Assembly (NCBI GenBank): GCA_000727475.1
Contig: KL647313.1
Location: 1,651,214-1,715,213, forward strand
Source: Sarcocystis neurona
Taxonomy: Eukaryota > Apicomplexa > Conoidasida > Eucoccidiorida > Sarcocystidae
Reading direction: 5' to 3'
Length of the DNA: 64,000 nt
Made by a program: the position numbers and the translations under genes. The notes beneath the pieces were generated by a model. It did not search any database. It was not told the origin of the DNA and was given only the letters and a program-made list of their open reading frames with translations. Shown here in pieces: positions 42,014 through 54,578 of the stretch; position 1 is the stretch's first letter; every line of letters begins with the position of its first letter.

Positions 42014-44415
42014 TCACCATCTGCGTGGCGTGGCAGGCTGGCTGCCGCGTATTTTCTTTCCCGCCTGACAAGACGACGAGCCTTGCTCATCTATATTGAG
42101 CAGCAGCAGCCTGTTCGAGCTGTTGCTGCTGAAGTGCTGCAGCGGCCGCGGCATGCAGCTGCTGTGTGCTGCTACCCCGCGCATCCAGAGGCTGGAAGAG
42201 GTGCTGCTGAAGGAGCTGCTGTTCATCAACCCCGTTGTTGCTGGCCGCGCCGCCTCTGCCGCTGTTGCTTCCCGCTGCAGCAGCAGGTCCTCCCCCCCCA
42301 CCGCGAAGCCCCGCCGCGGCAGCACCAGCTGAAGGAGCTGCTCCAGAAGCCGCAGCTCTACCCGCAGCACCAGTGACGGGGAGTCCTCCTCCACTGCGCA
42401 GCAGCAGCTGCTGCTGTCGTAGCGCCGCGAGGGCAGCCGCGTTCGCACCAACGCCACTCCCACCGCCTGCAGCACCAGACGCAGCTCTGCTGCTGCTGGC
42501 GCTGCTGCCGTGGTGGTGGTGGTGCGATGCAGCAGCAGCAGCAGAACGTCCACCCCCCCCCCCCCACTGCTTCCCCCTTTGCTGCTCTTGCTGTGACTGT
42601 GATGCAGCAGCGGTTGGTTGTGTTGCACCTTGCTCAGGCGCACTTTTATTGCCCAGTATTTGCTGCGGTAGAAGCCATGCGTTTTGGCGCTGAACGATTT
42701 ATAGTAGCGCTTTCCCCCTTCGTACCACGACGCTATCCACGACCGCTTGTCCCAGTAAACGCCAGCGACCGCACATTTCAAGTCATTGCTGTTGAGCGGG
42801 TTAGGCCCCTCCTGCTCGGGAAGATCCAGCAGATACTCGTACTCGGCTTCAGGAGCATTTGCTGATGCTCCCGCTGCTGCGTCTGCTGCTGCGCCTCCTG
42901 CTGCTGCTGCACCCGTCGGGGCTCCTGCACCGGCACCCGCAGACGCCGCCGCTGCACCCGGCGCACCAGGGCCACCTGCGGCGCCTCCGGCTGCTGCTCC
43001 TGACGGAAGCGAAGGCGAAGCTCCTGGCGGCAGCAGATGCAGCAAACCGCCGGCTGCTGCTGCCCCCCGTTGCTGCTGCTGCACGAGTTGGTGGTGGTGG
43101 TGCTGCTGCTGCACCGCTGCCGCTGCTGCTGACGACAGCCCCGCATTGCCGCCCCCCGCGGCACCCCACAAACCTCCGAGGGCCGCTGCTGCTGCAGAGA
43201 CTGCGGACGGACTACTGCCACTGCTGCTCAGCTGCTGCTGCAGGGCGGAGAGCTGCTGCTGCTGCAGGTGGTGGTGGTGGTGCTGCTGCTGTAGATGCTG
43301 CTGTTGCTGCTCCGCCACGTGCGCCTGCTGCTGCGAATCTCCTCCGCCCATCAGATGCTCCAGTCCCCCCCCTCCGCCACGTCCTGTTGGACTGCTGCCG
43401 CCGTACGAAGACGCGCTGCTGCTCCTCTGACCTGCTGCTGGGCCTCCACGGCCACCACCACCTGCTGCTGCTACCGCCGCTGCGTGAGAGTGACGCTGCT
43501 GCGGCGACGTGTTGTGATGACTCAGCAGCATCTGCTGGGTCTGCAGCAGCAGCTGTTGCTGCTGTACGCTGTTGCTACCTGCTGCTGTTCCTCCTGCTGC
43601 TCCAGTCGCTGCTCCTCCTCCTGCTGTGGGTGCTGCACCTCCTTCTGACGTGGCAGCCGCTGCAACTCCTAGCATGTCTGCTGCTGCTGCGCCCACCAAC
43701 TGCTGCGCCGCTGCCGCTGCTCCCAGCAGCTGCTGCGTCGTCGGAGCCGTAGCGCTGCCTTCTCCCGCTCCGGTGCTGTTGCTGCTGCCGTTACTCCCCA
43801 TCACGTGGTGCTGCTGCTGCTGTCGCTGTAGCTGGTGCTGCTGCACCAGAAGAGCAGCATCCGCCGCGTCCTTGCCGCTGCCGCTGTTTGCTGCTCCTGT
43901 GCGCCTTCCGGACACATCATAGAAACTCTCAGCCGCTAGAGAAGCAGCGCCCCCCCCGCCACTGCCACTTCTGCTGCCTGCGGCAGGAAATAGCAAACCT
44001 GAAGGCTGCTGCTGCTGCGCCGCTGCTGCTCCTGCGGCAGCAGCAGCAGAAGAGGGAGAGGACGACGAAGACGGCGGAGCCGACGACGCCGAAGCAGCAC
44101 ACCGCGGCTGCTGCTGCTGCATGTACAGCTGCTGTTGCTGCAGCATCGTTCGAGTAGAAAAATCGCGACGCAGGCGCTTTCGTCCTCCGCTGCTGCTCTC
44201 TCCTGCCGCTGCGACGCTGCCGCCGCCGCCGCCCGGCCCCAGCGACAGCCCGGCCTCCTCTCCTGCACATGCCGCTGCTGCAGCAGACAAGTACTGCTCG
44301 TACGCAGCAGCTTCGTTCGAGGCTGCTGCCCCTCCGAACAAAAGCGCCCCGCCTCCCTGCTGCTGTTGCAGACTGTCTTCGCCTAACAGCAACTGCTGTT
44401 GGCGCGACGCCAATG
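42014..44415 (-). CDS. ApiAP2 gene exon 2, with AP2 DNA-binding domain
   Basis: The acceptor TTGTGTGTAG precedes CA TTG GCG, completing the phase-1 codon of exon 1 as Ala. A second acceptor (GCTGTTAG before GC GAA) is also in frame and would remove eight residues. The AP2 domain maps to about 42640-42770 and is preceded by ANAPEAEYEYLLDLPEQEG. Hydrophobic and Arg-rich sequence after 42590 reads less like protein than the rest. Stop at 42014-42016. Confidence 0.8.
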
Positions 44416-47400
44416 CTACACACAACCAACGCCACACGAACAGCAGCCACGCCTCATCATCGTAGTTACACCAGCAGCAGCTTCAGCAGCAGCAACAGGG
44501 GCAGTAGCATCACCAGCTGTGGAAGCAGCAGCACCGCAAGCAGCAGCAGCACCAACAGCACCGGCAGCATTACCAGCTGCAGCAGCAGAAGCATCACCAG
44601 CAGCCTCGACAGCATAGGCGGCACCACGAGTACCAACAGCACACAGTCCCCAGCAGCAACGCCACCACTAGTGACAGCAGCACCAGCAGCGATAGCAGCA
44701 CCAGCAACACAGCCTGTCCACAGGATCAGAAAGAGCACGCAGAGCGCACAAGCGCAGCAGATACACCAGCAGTGTCCCCAGCAGCAGCAACCCATGCAGT
44801 TGATACGAGTGGACGGTGCGCAACCCGGATAAAACGACAGCGTCGCCACAGCATCATCCGGCCAACGTTCACTCTAGACCTTGTACATGCCTAAGCAATC
44901 CTCTCTCCCCACACGTGTATACTTATGTGGCTACTCTCTCTCTCTGTCCCGAAATTTTCCCGCTGCTGCACCTGTGCAGTAGCAGTTCGTTAACCCTCTG
45001 AGCTGCTGCTTCTCGTTCTGAGCAGTGCGCCCTTCCTCTGCGGCTCCACCCCCACCTTCCTTGCCTTTTTGCTGCTGTGGCGATGTATCGCTCTACAGTC
45101 ATGCTGCTGCTGTTCCGTGCCCTGCTGCTCATATCTCTGCACTGGTCTGCTCTGTTGCTGCTCGCATGTGGTGGAGCGTTAAACTGTCGCTGTTCTGGTC
45201 TGCTGCTGCTGGCATGTGGGGAAGCGTTACGTTGCTGCCGTTCTGCTCTGCTGCTGCTTGCACATGGGGATATTTTCTGCTGCTGCTGCTGCCCGCAGAG
45301 TACCTCCTACTCACCACTGGCAGCAGCGAGTCCATTGCGGCCGTCCTCGTTCTGTGAAAGTTGCTGCTGCTGCTGCTGCAAGGCAGCGACAGCGGCCCTG
45401 CTGCCGGCGTTCCTCCCCGCAGCAGCAGCCGCTTCAAAAAGTTTCTGCTGTTGCTGCAGCAGCGCGTGCTGTGTCTGCGGGCCTCCACCTCCTCCGCCCG
45501 CAGCAGCAGCAGCAACGGCGGCTCTTCGCGCAGCTTCATCTACATCGTAGAAGCCGCCGGCTGCGGCTGCGTCTGCGGCCTGCTGTTGGTGGTGCAGCAG
45601 CAGTTGGTGAGACGACAGCTGCAACGCAGCAGCAGCAGCCGCGTCTGCATCTGCCGCAGCGGCCGCGCCGCCAGGCAGCAGCAGCGGCATTCCACCGGCG
45701 TCTGCCGGAGTCCCTCCCCCTCTTCGCACTGCTCCTCCTCCTCCGTCTTCCATCAGCTGCTGCTGCATGGGGTGGTGGGGATGCTGCTGCTGCGGGTGGC
45801 CTCCCGCGGGAGGACAGCCCGCAGCGGCAGCAACGGCAGCAGCACCCGGAAAGAGCAGTGCATGCGGCGGTGGCAGCAAGCCCCCCCCACCCCCTGGGCC
45901 GCTGCTGCTGCAGCTGCCGCCGCTGCTTCTCCTGCTGTCGCTGCCGCTGCCGTAAAACCCTACAGGCTGCTCTGTTACCACCATGCCGCCTTCCAGCCCA
46001 CTGCTGCTGCTGCAGTTGCTGCTGTGGCAGCCGCTGCCGCTGCTGCTGCTGAACAGCTGCCGCGCCCCTTCGATCCCCGCGCCGCTCAACTCCCACACAG
46101 ACATCGCATTAGGAAAGTCAGAGTCCAGCTTCGTGCACAGGTCGTCTAGCTTGACGCAGACAGTATGAATTGCCTCGAGCCACTGAATGTATTTCTCGCC
46201 AACACCACCTTCTTCTGCTGTTCCTCCGCCTGCCGAACCTGCTACTCCATCTGCTGATACGGCTGCTGCTGGCGCCCCTAAAGACGTTTCCGCGTCTGCC
46301 GTCGACGCGTCTTCGTCTGCCACCTCCGCAGCCTGTCGCCGCTCGCCTCCTCTTCCGACAGCAGCAACGGCAGTGAAGTCTGAGGCTGCAGCAGCAGCTG
46401 CCGCCTCCGCAGCAGCTGCCGGGTCGGTGACACCTCCCGGAATCAACACGCTGCTCGGTCGACTCCCCGCGCCACCCGGCACTGCAGCGTGGACGGCAGA
46501 ACCCGGCAGAAGATGATCGCCTGCCGCTGCTTCTGTGGGAACTCCTACTGCTGCACTGCCTCTGCTGCTGCTGTCGCTGCTGCTGCTGCAGCACATTCCT
46601 CCGTACGGCCTCCCCACACCCAGTTCAAACCCACATTCCTGCGGCTGCTCGAACAGCAGCCGCGCTGCTGCTGCTTCTCCTCCTCCTCCCCCTGGCCTTT
46701 GTCCATACGTTGCATACGGATCATATGCTGCAGCTTCCCGCGCATCGAGCTGCTGCTGCTGCACTCCCTGCTGCTGCCTTGGCTGTTCGGCGCCGTACTC
46801 TTCCACTGCTGCTGCTGTCTCCTTGCTGACTGTCGCTCCATCCTCCTCCTCCGCAGCAGCAGCAGCAACCCCCGAGCTACTCGGAAGGCGCAGACTCTCT
46901 TCCTGCTGCTTCCTCTCGCCTTCAGGCTCTCCTGCAGCTCTTCTCTCTGTTGGTGCTGTCGCCGGCGTGGTGGCTGTTACTTCTGCTGCTGCTCCTCCGC
47001 GTGGTTCTACAGAGTCTCCTGTCTCGTCTTGCACCGACGGAGACGGCGGCTCAACGTCAACGGCATCCGCTGCAGCCGCCCCGAGAGCCGCGCAGCCAAT
47101 CGCCGAAGGAACCGCAACAGCAGCACCAGCAGGAAGAGGAGCAGTGAGCGGAGTAGGAGGAGCAGGAGCAGCAACAGCTGCAGCAGCAGCAGACGGCGAC
47201 TCTGCCGAACACGAAGAAGCATCAGCAGCAGCAGCAGATTCACTAGAACGCTTCCCCTCATGCCTGCCAATCAGCGTTTCCTGCTGTTTTGGCTGTTCCT
47301 CCGCGTTGTTCTGCGGCAGCTGCTGCTCGGCCGTCGTCTCTGTTGCAGCGTCACCTGCGAGCCGTGCTTCTTTGTCTGTTGCTGCGTCCTGCTGCTCACC

Positions 47401-48231
47401 GGTCACCGCTGCAGGCGCTTCTCCGCATGCGAAGGAAGGGAAGCTCCTGCTGGTCCTTCGTCCCTGTTTCGTGTTCTCGTCCTGTTCCTGCTGTTGTGGC
47501 GCTGCTGTGGCAGACGTCTTCTCATGTTCTGGTGCTGCTTTTGCTGCTGCGTCACTGGTCGCACCAACAACCACCTCCTCCCCATCACACGCCTGTTGCC
47601 GCTGCTGCTGCTCCACATCCATTGCTCCTGCTGACTGCTGCATGCGCACGTCCGCCCTCTGCTGCTGCTGCTCCTCCTGCAACTGTTGCTGCGACTGGCC
47701 TCGCTGCTTCTCCTCGATGGGAGGAGACACCCTGGCGCTCCAAGTCTCCCTCCTTCCCCTAGCAGCGGCGTCTTCCGTCTCCCCCTGCTGCTGCCGCACT
47801 CCTTCCGCCTCTTCCTCCTCCTGTTTCCTCTTTCGCTGCTGCTGCTGCTCCTGTCCTGCTGCTCTTGCAAAGCCCATCCCTTCGTGGCGCTCCTGCTGCT
47901 GCTGTGGCAGGTCGCGCTCGTCTGTCTGGCTGCTGTGGCGCGTCGAATCAGCTGCTGCTGCTGCAGCCGACATCGACGCCAGAAAGCTTCCTCCGTATGT
48001 TGTGCTGTTGCTGTTGCTGCTGTCACAGTCCTTCGCGAGGTACCCCTCCTGCTGCAGCTCTGCTGCCGCTGTCGTTCCTGCTGCTGTCATGCCGCTCCTC
48101 TGCTCACCGCTGCCTGCTGCTGCACCATCCCACGACGCCACACCTGCGCTTCTCCACCTGTCTTCCTCTTCTCCGTCCCTGCTGCTGCTACAACTTCCTG
48201 CTGTCCCTGACGCTCCCTCTTCAGGGGGCAT
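42014..48231 (-). CDS. ApiAP2 transcription-factor-like protein, two exons, about 1,772 residues
   Basis: Apicomplexan AP2 proteins are sequence-specific nuclear DNA-binding regulators. The exons are 45315-48231 and 42014-44415; together they make 5,319 nt, an exact multiple of three. One AP2 domain lies at about residues 1515-1565 (GVYWDKRSWIASWYEGGKRY then YKSFSAKTHGFYRSKYWAIK), with the conserved W, YEGGKR and F…YG.x.A pattern. At about residues 680-727 (YIQWLEAIHTVCVKLDDLC, then FPNAMSVWELSGAG) there is a helical block that resembles an ACDC domain. A basic patch GGRKRLRRDF could be a nuclear signal. The remainder is Gln/Ala/Ser/Gly/His low complexity. The C-terminal ~200 residues after the AP2 domain are odd, and a donor just after RLSK (GTGCAA) could mean another exon. 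Confidence 0.82.
44416..45314 (-). other. ApiAP2 gene intron (899 nt)
   Basis: GT-AG intron with CAG/CTG tracts and a repeated CTGCTGCT-GGCATGTGG-type unit of about 50 bp around 45120-45290. Confidence 0.7.
45315..48231 (-). CDS. ApiAP2 gene exon 1, with possible ACDC domain
   Basis: From ATG at 48231 (MPPEEGASGTAGSCSSSRDG) 972 codons run open to AS G before a strong GTGAGT donor (phase 1). Reading past the donor meets TAG at once. Upstream the frame remains open without a stop, so a 5' exon or an earlier start is possible. The segment EKYIQWLEAIHTVCVKLDDL is the only part with clear non-repetitive amphipathic helices; ACDC assignment is by resemblance only. Confidence 0.75.
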
Positions 48232-50108
48232 GCACGCCCGCTGCTGCTGCTGCTTACACCGCTGCCTTCCCCAAAGTCGTCGCCGTCACTCCGCTGCCGC
48301 GCTCCCCACCCACTAGAAGACCCGCAGGACGCCCCCCCTAGTGCTGTTGTTGCTGCGTAGGACCGGGCAGCAGGTACCGGCTGCTGCTGTTGCACCAGCT
48401 TCTGCTGCTAATCGAGACGAAAAACCCTTGGGGCAGCTCCCACGATAATACATACACGGCGCGTCTCCTGCTGTTGAAGAAAAGAAGAAAAGACGTGATG
48501 GAAGACGCAAGGCTCCGCTGCAAGAGCTGCTGCAGCTGCTGGTGAGCCAGCTTCGCTGCTGGGGCACCGCTCCTCACCACGTGTTGCTGGGTCGCTGCTG
48601 TCTTGTACCTGCTGCGTCCACACTCCTGCTACTGCTGCTGTAGCCGTCCTCCGTGCGGCCGCTGTTGCTGTTGCTTCGAGCTTCCTTCTGCTGCTGCCTT
48701 CACAGACAGCAGCCTCCGCACAGGCGCGCCTGCTTCTCCGGTAGAGCGATCCCCTAGCAGCAGCAGCAGCCAACACCACCCCGAGGACGGCGTGGACGGA
48801 AAAGCAGCAGCGGGAGCGGCACGCGCACGGTCATAAACCCACTACGCGAGCAAGCAGAACACTGTCCACAGAACCGCGACACCGGTCTGCATGTCTGTGT
48901 GGGGTTTACCCAACTAAATTCCTCTATATGCTGCGTGCCCCTGCGGCTACTACTGCTGCTCCTGCAGCAGACAAGCGGCAGCTGGGAAGACCCTCCGCAG
49001 CACCGGGTCCCGCAGCAGTCTCGTGCCTTGCTGCCCGTTCTGCAGCGGTTCCCCTGTTGATATCTACAAACAGTTCGCTAGCTCCGCTGTAGCTGTCGCT
49101 GCTGCTGCGTTTCCACCTTCTGCTGAGGCTGTCGTCGGCGGGAGTTGCTGCTGCTCTCAGCTTGTGTGGCCGCAGCCTCTTCTTCCAGCTGCAGCTGCTG
49201 AGGAATCGGAAGTGCTGCTGCGGCTGCTGAAACGTGCTGTTCCCGCTGCTGCCTGTGGGTGGGCAACGGGGGGGGATGGCTACCGGCGGTGCGCAGCCGT
49301 TCGCTCGGAAGGCTTCTGCTTTCGCTGGTGCGGCGGCTGTCCTGCTGCTGCTTCTGCGTTGGCGTCACTGCTGCCGCTGCTCGGGCTGTCACCGCTGCTG
49401 CTGCTGGTGTGGGTGTGAACCTGCGGCGGGTGGAATACGCACCAGCTACATGACATGTATGTATATATGTGGACCCCGGCCAAGAACGGGAGAGAGAAGC
49501 TGGGCAAAACGTCCTGCTGCGTCTGCTTCGCTAATTTCGCCCCTCCTTCAAGCACTGCGGGTCGTGGGGCAACTGCTGCCGCCGGAGGGCGCAGCAGCAG
49601 CGGGAAAGAGAAGTCGTCCACAGGACGTGTCAAAAGAAAAGAACGTCGGAAACAACCGACGATGCGCACGTGCTGACACGCAGCACAACACCGCCACCCG
49701 CTGCTGCTGCTGCTCGCGCGCGTAGGAGATTCTGCAGCGGCGGCGGCGACCAACGAAGAGGCAGTAAAAAGCAGGTTGCGCGCGCAGGCGCGCTCTGCTG
49801 CTATTGCTGCTGCGGTTCTATTTTGGTGGGCTGCTATTTAGCTGCTCGACTGTTGCTGTGCTACGTGTGAATGCTGTTGCTGTTGGCGTCGTTGCTGCTG
49901 CTGCTATGGTGTACATACACCGCCGTCGCTGCTGCTGCGGGCACGGCGTGCAGCAGCATCAGCAGACAGACACGCCCAACCGAGGAGAAGCTGCGCTGCA
50001 GCAGCTGCGGCAAAGAAGGGGCACGCCGTAGAGAAAAAAAGGAATTCACGAGGCGAAAAAAAGACACTGGTGCTGTTGCTGTAGCCGCTGCTGCTGCTGT
50101 GCTTCGCG
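48232..50108. other. Upstream of the ApiAP2 gene; no confident gene
   Basis: CTG/CAG tracts decline along this interval. A minus frame at 48408-48779 (QQVQDSSDPATRGEERCPSS, EPCVFHHVFSSFLQQQETRR) and another at 49078-49392 are mixed in composition and could be 5' exons, but lack defensible boundaries. The ApiAP2 promoter presumably lies here. The palindrome variant GGTGTACATACACC is at 49908. Confidence 0.35.
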
Positions 50109-50892
50109 GTGGCGCGCGGTGCTGCTGATGCGGTGCTGCTGCTGCTGCTGCCCTCGCGCGCGTTGTTCGCAGCAGCGCAGCAGCAGGACCAGGCACCCAC
50201 CAGCTCAGCAGCAAAGCAGCGCAGTAGTGGGGAACGCAGGAGAATACCGCAGCGGCTGCTGCTGCTGGCGTCAACCATGAAGAGGGGGGGCCCCTGCAGC
50301 ACAACAGAGGAGGAACAAAAGTCGAGTAGAAATGGTAAAAGAAAAAGTGCCGCCGCCAGAGGCCCTTCTTCTCTGCTACTCAGTAGATATGCAAGTGAAA
50401 ATAGAAGAGTGGAAAAACCGTTATGCTACGGGCGCAGCTGCCCCGAAGCAACAGGAGAGCAGCAGCACAGCAGCCACTCCTTTGCTGCTACACTTCACTT
50501 CTGCCGTCCTTCCGGCTGTGTGCCGGCTCTCCATCTCTGCTGCTGCCACCGCATGGCTGCTGCGAGCAGCCGCCCCTCACCTCCACGTGCTTCGCAAAAC
50601 GCGCGGGCTGCTGTGCCGTTGCTCTTCTTCCTGCCTCATCTGCTGCGGCGGCCCGGCTACTGCTTTGTTGCGTACGTACAAAAATACCGCTGCTGCTCCT
50701 GCTGCTTCCCCCTCCTCCCCACTTGCTTCTGCTGCTCATAATGCGCGGCGCTGCTCCTGCATAGCAGCAGCGGCACAAGCAGCTTCGTCCTTGGTCGCTG
50801 CCACTGCGTGTGTGGTATTGTCGCTGATGCCGCTCGTGCCGCGCTGCTCGTGGAAATTCTTCTCCACTTTAGTAACCCTCTACCCGCATTAG
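50109..50892 (+). CDS. Two competing overlapping open frames, function unknown
   Basis: Frame A (50109-50741) contains MKRGGPCSTTEEEQKSSRNG then KRKSAAARGPSSLLLSRYAS. Frame B (50332-50892, 186 codons) starts MVKEKVPPPEALLLCYSVDM then QVKIEEWKNRYATGAAAPKQ. Both begin as mixed sequence and become Cys/Leu/Ala-rich from decayed CTG tracts. At most one is coding; no domain seen. Confidence 0.22.
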
Positions 50893-53800
50893 CTGCTGCT
50901 GGTCGCTCCGCTGCCCTCTCCCCCCTCCGCTCGTCCGTGTCAGCTGGTACGGTGCTGCTGTTGCTCGTCTGCTGCACCGCTGCTGCCACTGCTGCTCGAA
51001 GGGGCCACGTAGCCAGCTGTAAGACGCGCGCGTCTGCTTTTGCTGCTGCTATTTGCTCATGAATCGTTCAAACGTGATGACGCGTCCCCCCTCCGCCCCG
51101 GATCTCTTCAATTACACCGTACGCAGCCCGACACCTCCTCGCAGCCGCTGCTGCTCCCCCCTCTCCTGCGTGTAGAACGCACGGTACAGAAGAGCTGCTG
51201 CTGCTTCTGCTTCTCTGTTTCTTGACCTGTGGAACCCCGCCGACTATCTGTACACCAACACGTCCTCGAAAAACACTGACACCAGCAGCAGTGCACCAGC
51301 CAGCGCGTGTCATCGGCGAGCCCTTGAGAGGGGAGCGGTACAGCAATAGCAGCAGGGGCAGCGCCCGGTGATAGTCACAGCCGCAGCAGAGGCGGCAAGG
51401 CAACAGAAGCTGCGGAGTAGCGGCAGTCTACCACTCCTACCACCACCACACAGAGCCGCCAAGCAGCATCTTGCACGCGCCATGCAGCAGCAGCAACACA
51501 AGGATGAGCACAGCGCAGGAAGCCGCAGGACAGCCGTGTCCTGGGGCAAGGTAACCGCATAAGCACCGGGTATACAAGAGCTGTGGTGTGGCGTTGGTGG
51601 CGGCAGCAGCAGCCGAAGAAGCACCCACAACAACAGCCTCACTTCCAGCTGCAGCAAAGACAAAATACACTTCCTTGCAAACCCGGCGTTGAAGTGGACG
51701 CGGTTCTGCCACTGCTGCTCCGGTGGCGGCGGCGCGCAGACGGGGGGCGGGGAAGGGGCACACACGCAGCACAGCAGAAGTGAAGAAAGATGGAAGCAGC
51801 AGCACCACACGCATACACTTTGTAATGACACCTGGAAGAGAACACCTAGAGCAGGAATAGGGGAAACAGCAGCAGGAGCACAGCAACAGCTGCTAAGTCA
51901 CCAAGACGACGCGCGAAGCAGAAGGCTCCTCTCGGGCCCCCGTGAAACAGAGAAACGTACCACCTGCAACAAAAGGCAGATAGCAACAGCCACACCGTCC
52001 ACTTCACCAGCTGCAGGAGTTTCCTTCAGATTTCGGCATATCACTCACCTGGCACGACTTCGTAGGTGGATTTTTCAACGGGCTGTGCACACAAGTTCTG
52101 CTGCTACGGCAAATGTCGTCGTTATCCCCTCGTGCTTCTTGCTGCCAGCGCATTTCCTCCTGCAACTGCTTCTTCTCCTGTCACCGGTGTCCATAGGCCG
52201 TTTACACGGGCGTAAGGCAGCAGAAGAGTGCAGCCCGAAGGAAATTAAATGATGCCGAGCTGCCCTGCCAACCGCTTCGTACGCTGCCACGGCCGCTGTG
52301 GAGGTTCTCTGTCCATTGAAACTCTTGGCCGTGGCCCTTCAGCGACTGCGGTTTTGCTGCTGGTCTGTCACCTGTTGCCGTTGCTGCTGTCCTGCATGGG
52401 GTGTTTCCACGTGTCGCTGCAGCTGTGTCTTCTGGTGATGCTGCTGTCTCCCGTCGGCTGCCGCTGCTGCCCTGTGCTTGTGGTGCGTCTCTCACGGCAG
52501 TGCCTCGCCGACACGTGAGGGCACAGCTACACGTTTGACGCTGCTGCTGCTGCGCCTGCCCTGTAGTCAATCTTCAGTTAGTCTCCCTGCACTGTGCTGC
52601 GAGTGTTCCACGCGCCCCAGTGTTGCTGATGTCCACTGGTGGGGCTCCTGCTGACGCGGAAACCGCGGCGTTGTCCTCTCGTTTTCTGCCGCTCCTAGTA
52701 GGCCCTCCTGCGTGGCAACTAGGCGGGCGCCCTTGTGCTGCAAGTGGGCTGTCTGCACGTGCAGCATCAAGAACGGTGAATCCCTCGTGCCGCGCATTCT
52801 CTGCTGGGCCTCTCCGGCCGTTGACGCTGCTGCGGACAGATCAGGCGTGTGCAACGCCGCAGCACACTAACCAGGTTGGCCTCCTCCTTCCTGTAAGCGC
52901 TGCTGGTGCTGCCCTCGCTGCCGCCTTGCGACCAGTGCAAAGTCCCAGCGCGTCCCTCCGCGAGCCTCACACCGGCTGCGTAGTAGCGGACTGCAGAGGT
53001 CTCAGCACCAGCAACAGCACCAGCTGAGGCACAAGAACAGCAAGCGCAGCAGCGCGAGCAGCCGCGGTAGGAGCAGGAACAGCCGCAGTGGCAACAAGAA
53101 CAGCAAAGCGCAGCCGGTCGCAGATCGTAACACGAGCAACCCCACACGACGTGGATGTCTGCCGACTAATTTTTCACCCGCACAACTTATCGCGCTGGTG
53201 CCCCTGTTCGTGTGAGAATCCCCGCTAGTGCCTGCCGTCATTTACCGCTGCTGCTGCTGCTGACTCCGTTCATACCACCGTATCGCTCGTGACTGCACCT
53301 GTCGCTGCTGCTGTCACGACGGGACGAAAATTCTGTTGCCCTTGTCGTTACGGCTTCACTGCATTCACCGCTTGCGCCGTTGCAACTTGTCCTTTCGCTG
53401 GTCTTTCAACAGTGCGGGGCATGGAGAACACCCACCAGGCTCGTATGCAGCTCGAGGAACGACTTGCTGCAACACTCGCAGCTATTCTGGCAACTGGAGC
53501 TGCTGCTTAGCACTTTCAGCTACTGCTGTGTGCGAAAACATCTGCGTCTTCGACTCTAGATTCTGCTTCTTGATGTTGCCTGCTGCTTTAACTCACTAGG
53601 ATACCCAGGCGGTGCTGCAGCAGCAGCAACAGCAGCACGAGCAACCACATTGATTACACCCAGATCTGCACCAGCGCCAGTCATGCTACTAGGAATCGAA
53701 GCTACAGCGCCCTCAGGCACAACGTAGACACCTGCCCGGTGAACAGAAATACAGTTTGTACTGCACTCTCCGCAGCGGAGTTGCTCTTGCGCCGCAGCAA

Positions 53801-54578
53801 ACAAAGTAGCTCTTCAACTACTTCACAGGCTAAATCAAAGCTCACGGGGACAGCTGCTCCTCCTGAGCATGTTCCATTTCCTACCTTAAAGGTTTTGGTG
53901 TCCCTTCGGAGAATTCTGCTGCCGCGTCTCCTGCAGCAAATGCTGCAGACACTTCTAACCTAATGGATTCCTCGCGGGAATGCTGTGCTGCTGCTGCCGC
54001 TACTCTGCTGCCGCTGCTACTGTGCTGCGCAACTTACGCTAAGGTGTTACCTCTGGGGATCCTGCTGTCGTTGTCGCCGATGTTTTCAGGAGCGCTGCCG
54101 TTTGTGGCATTGCCAACGTCAACGCTGCTGCTGACGCTATTGCAGAATTCCCAATGTTGCTGTTGCCGGCTAGGCTGCATGTATTGACGCAGAAAACTAA
54201 ATGCTTTCACTCCTTGGTGAACATGTCCACGCTGGAGCTACTTCCTCTGTGCGCACACGCGTACTCCGGTACTCAGCCCCCAGAGAGGCAGAGCCACCAA
54301 AGCAACAAATTTACAACGAAGGACGTCACAGCCACCAAGGCCGGCGTTGCTGCTGCTCTTCCGACTGGCCTGTTGTTAAGATCTTGCTGCTAGTGCGCTG
54401 CTAGTGCTGTTGCCCGGAGAAGCAGCCGGTAGCAACGCTCCGTAAGCTCTCGTAGAAAGTATGCACGCGTGTGCACACGCTGGGCAGAAAAGCCGAGAAA
54501 CGCTGCTTTCCCTGAAGAGCACGGCGGGAGGCGGAGAGCTTGGACATACCGTGCTGCAAGTGAGACAGTAAAAAAGCC
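50893..54578. other. Degenerate CTG/CAG-derived sequence, no gene recognised
   Basis: Triplet tracts are short and interrupted (for example CTGCTGTTGCCGG) and the base composition becomes mixed after about 52 kb. Open frames (52202-52570 minus, 53002-53241 minus, 53289-53510 plus and others) are short and share no motif. This is the transition from repeat-rich to repeat-poor sequence. Confidence 0.4.

Noticed and set aside
45216..46149. Plus frames of 260-280 codons
   Set aside because: Also antisense to ApiAP2 exon 1 and its intron.
46535..48316. 593-codon plus frame
   Set aside because: Antisense shadow of ApiAP2 exon 1; Cys/Ser/Ala reading of CTG tracts with no domain.
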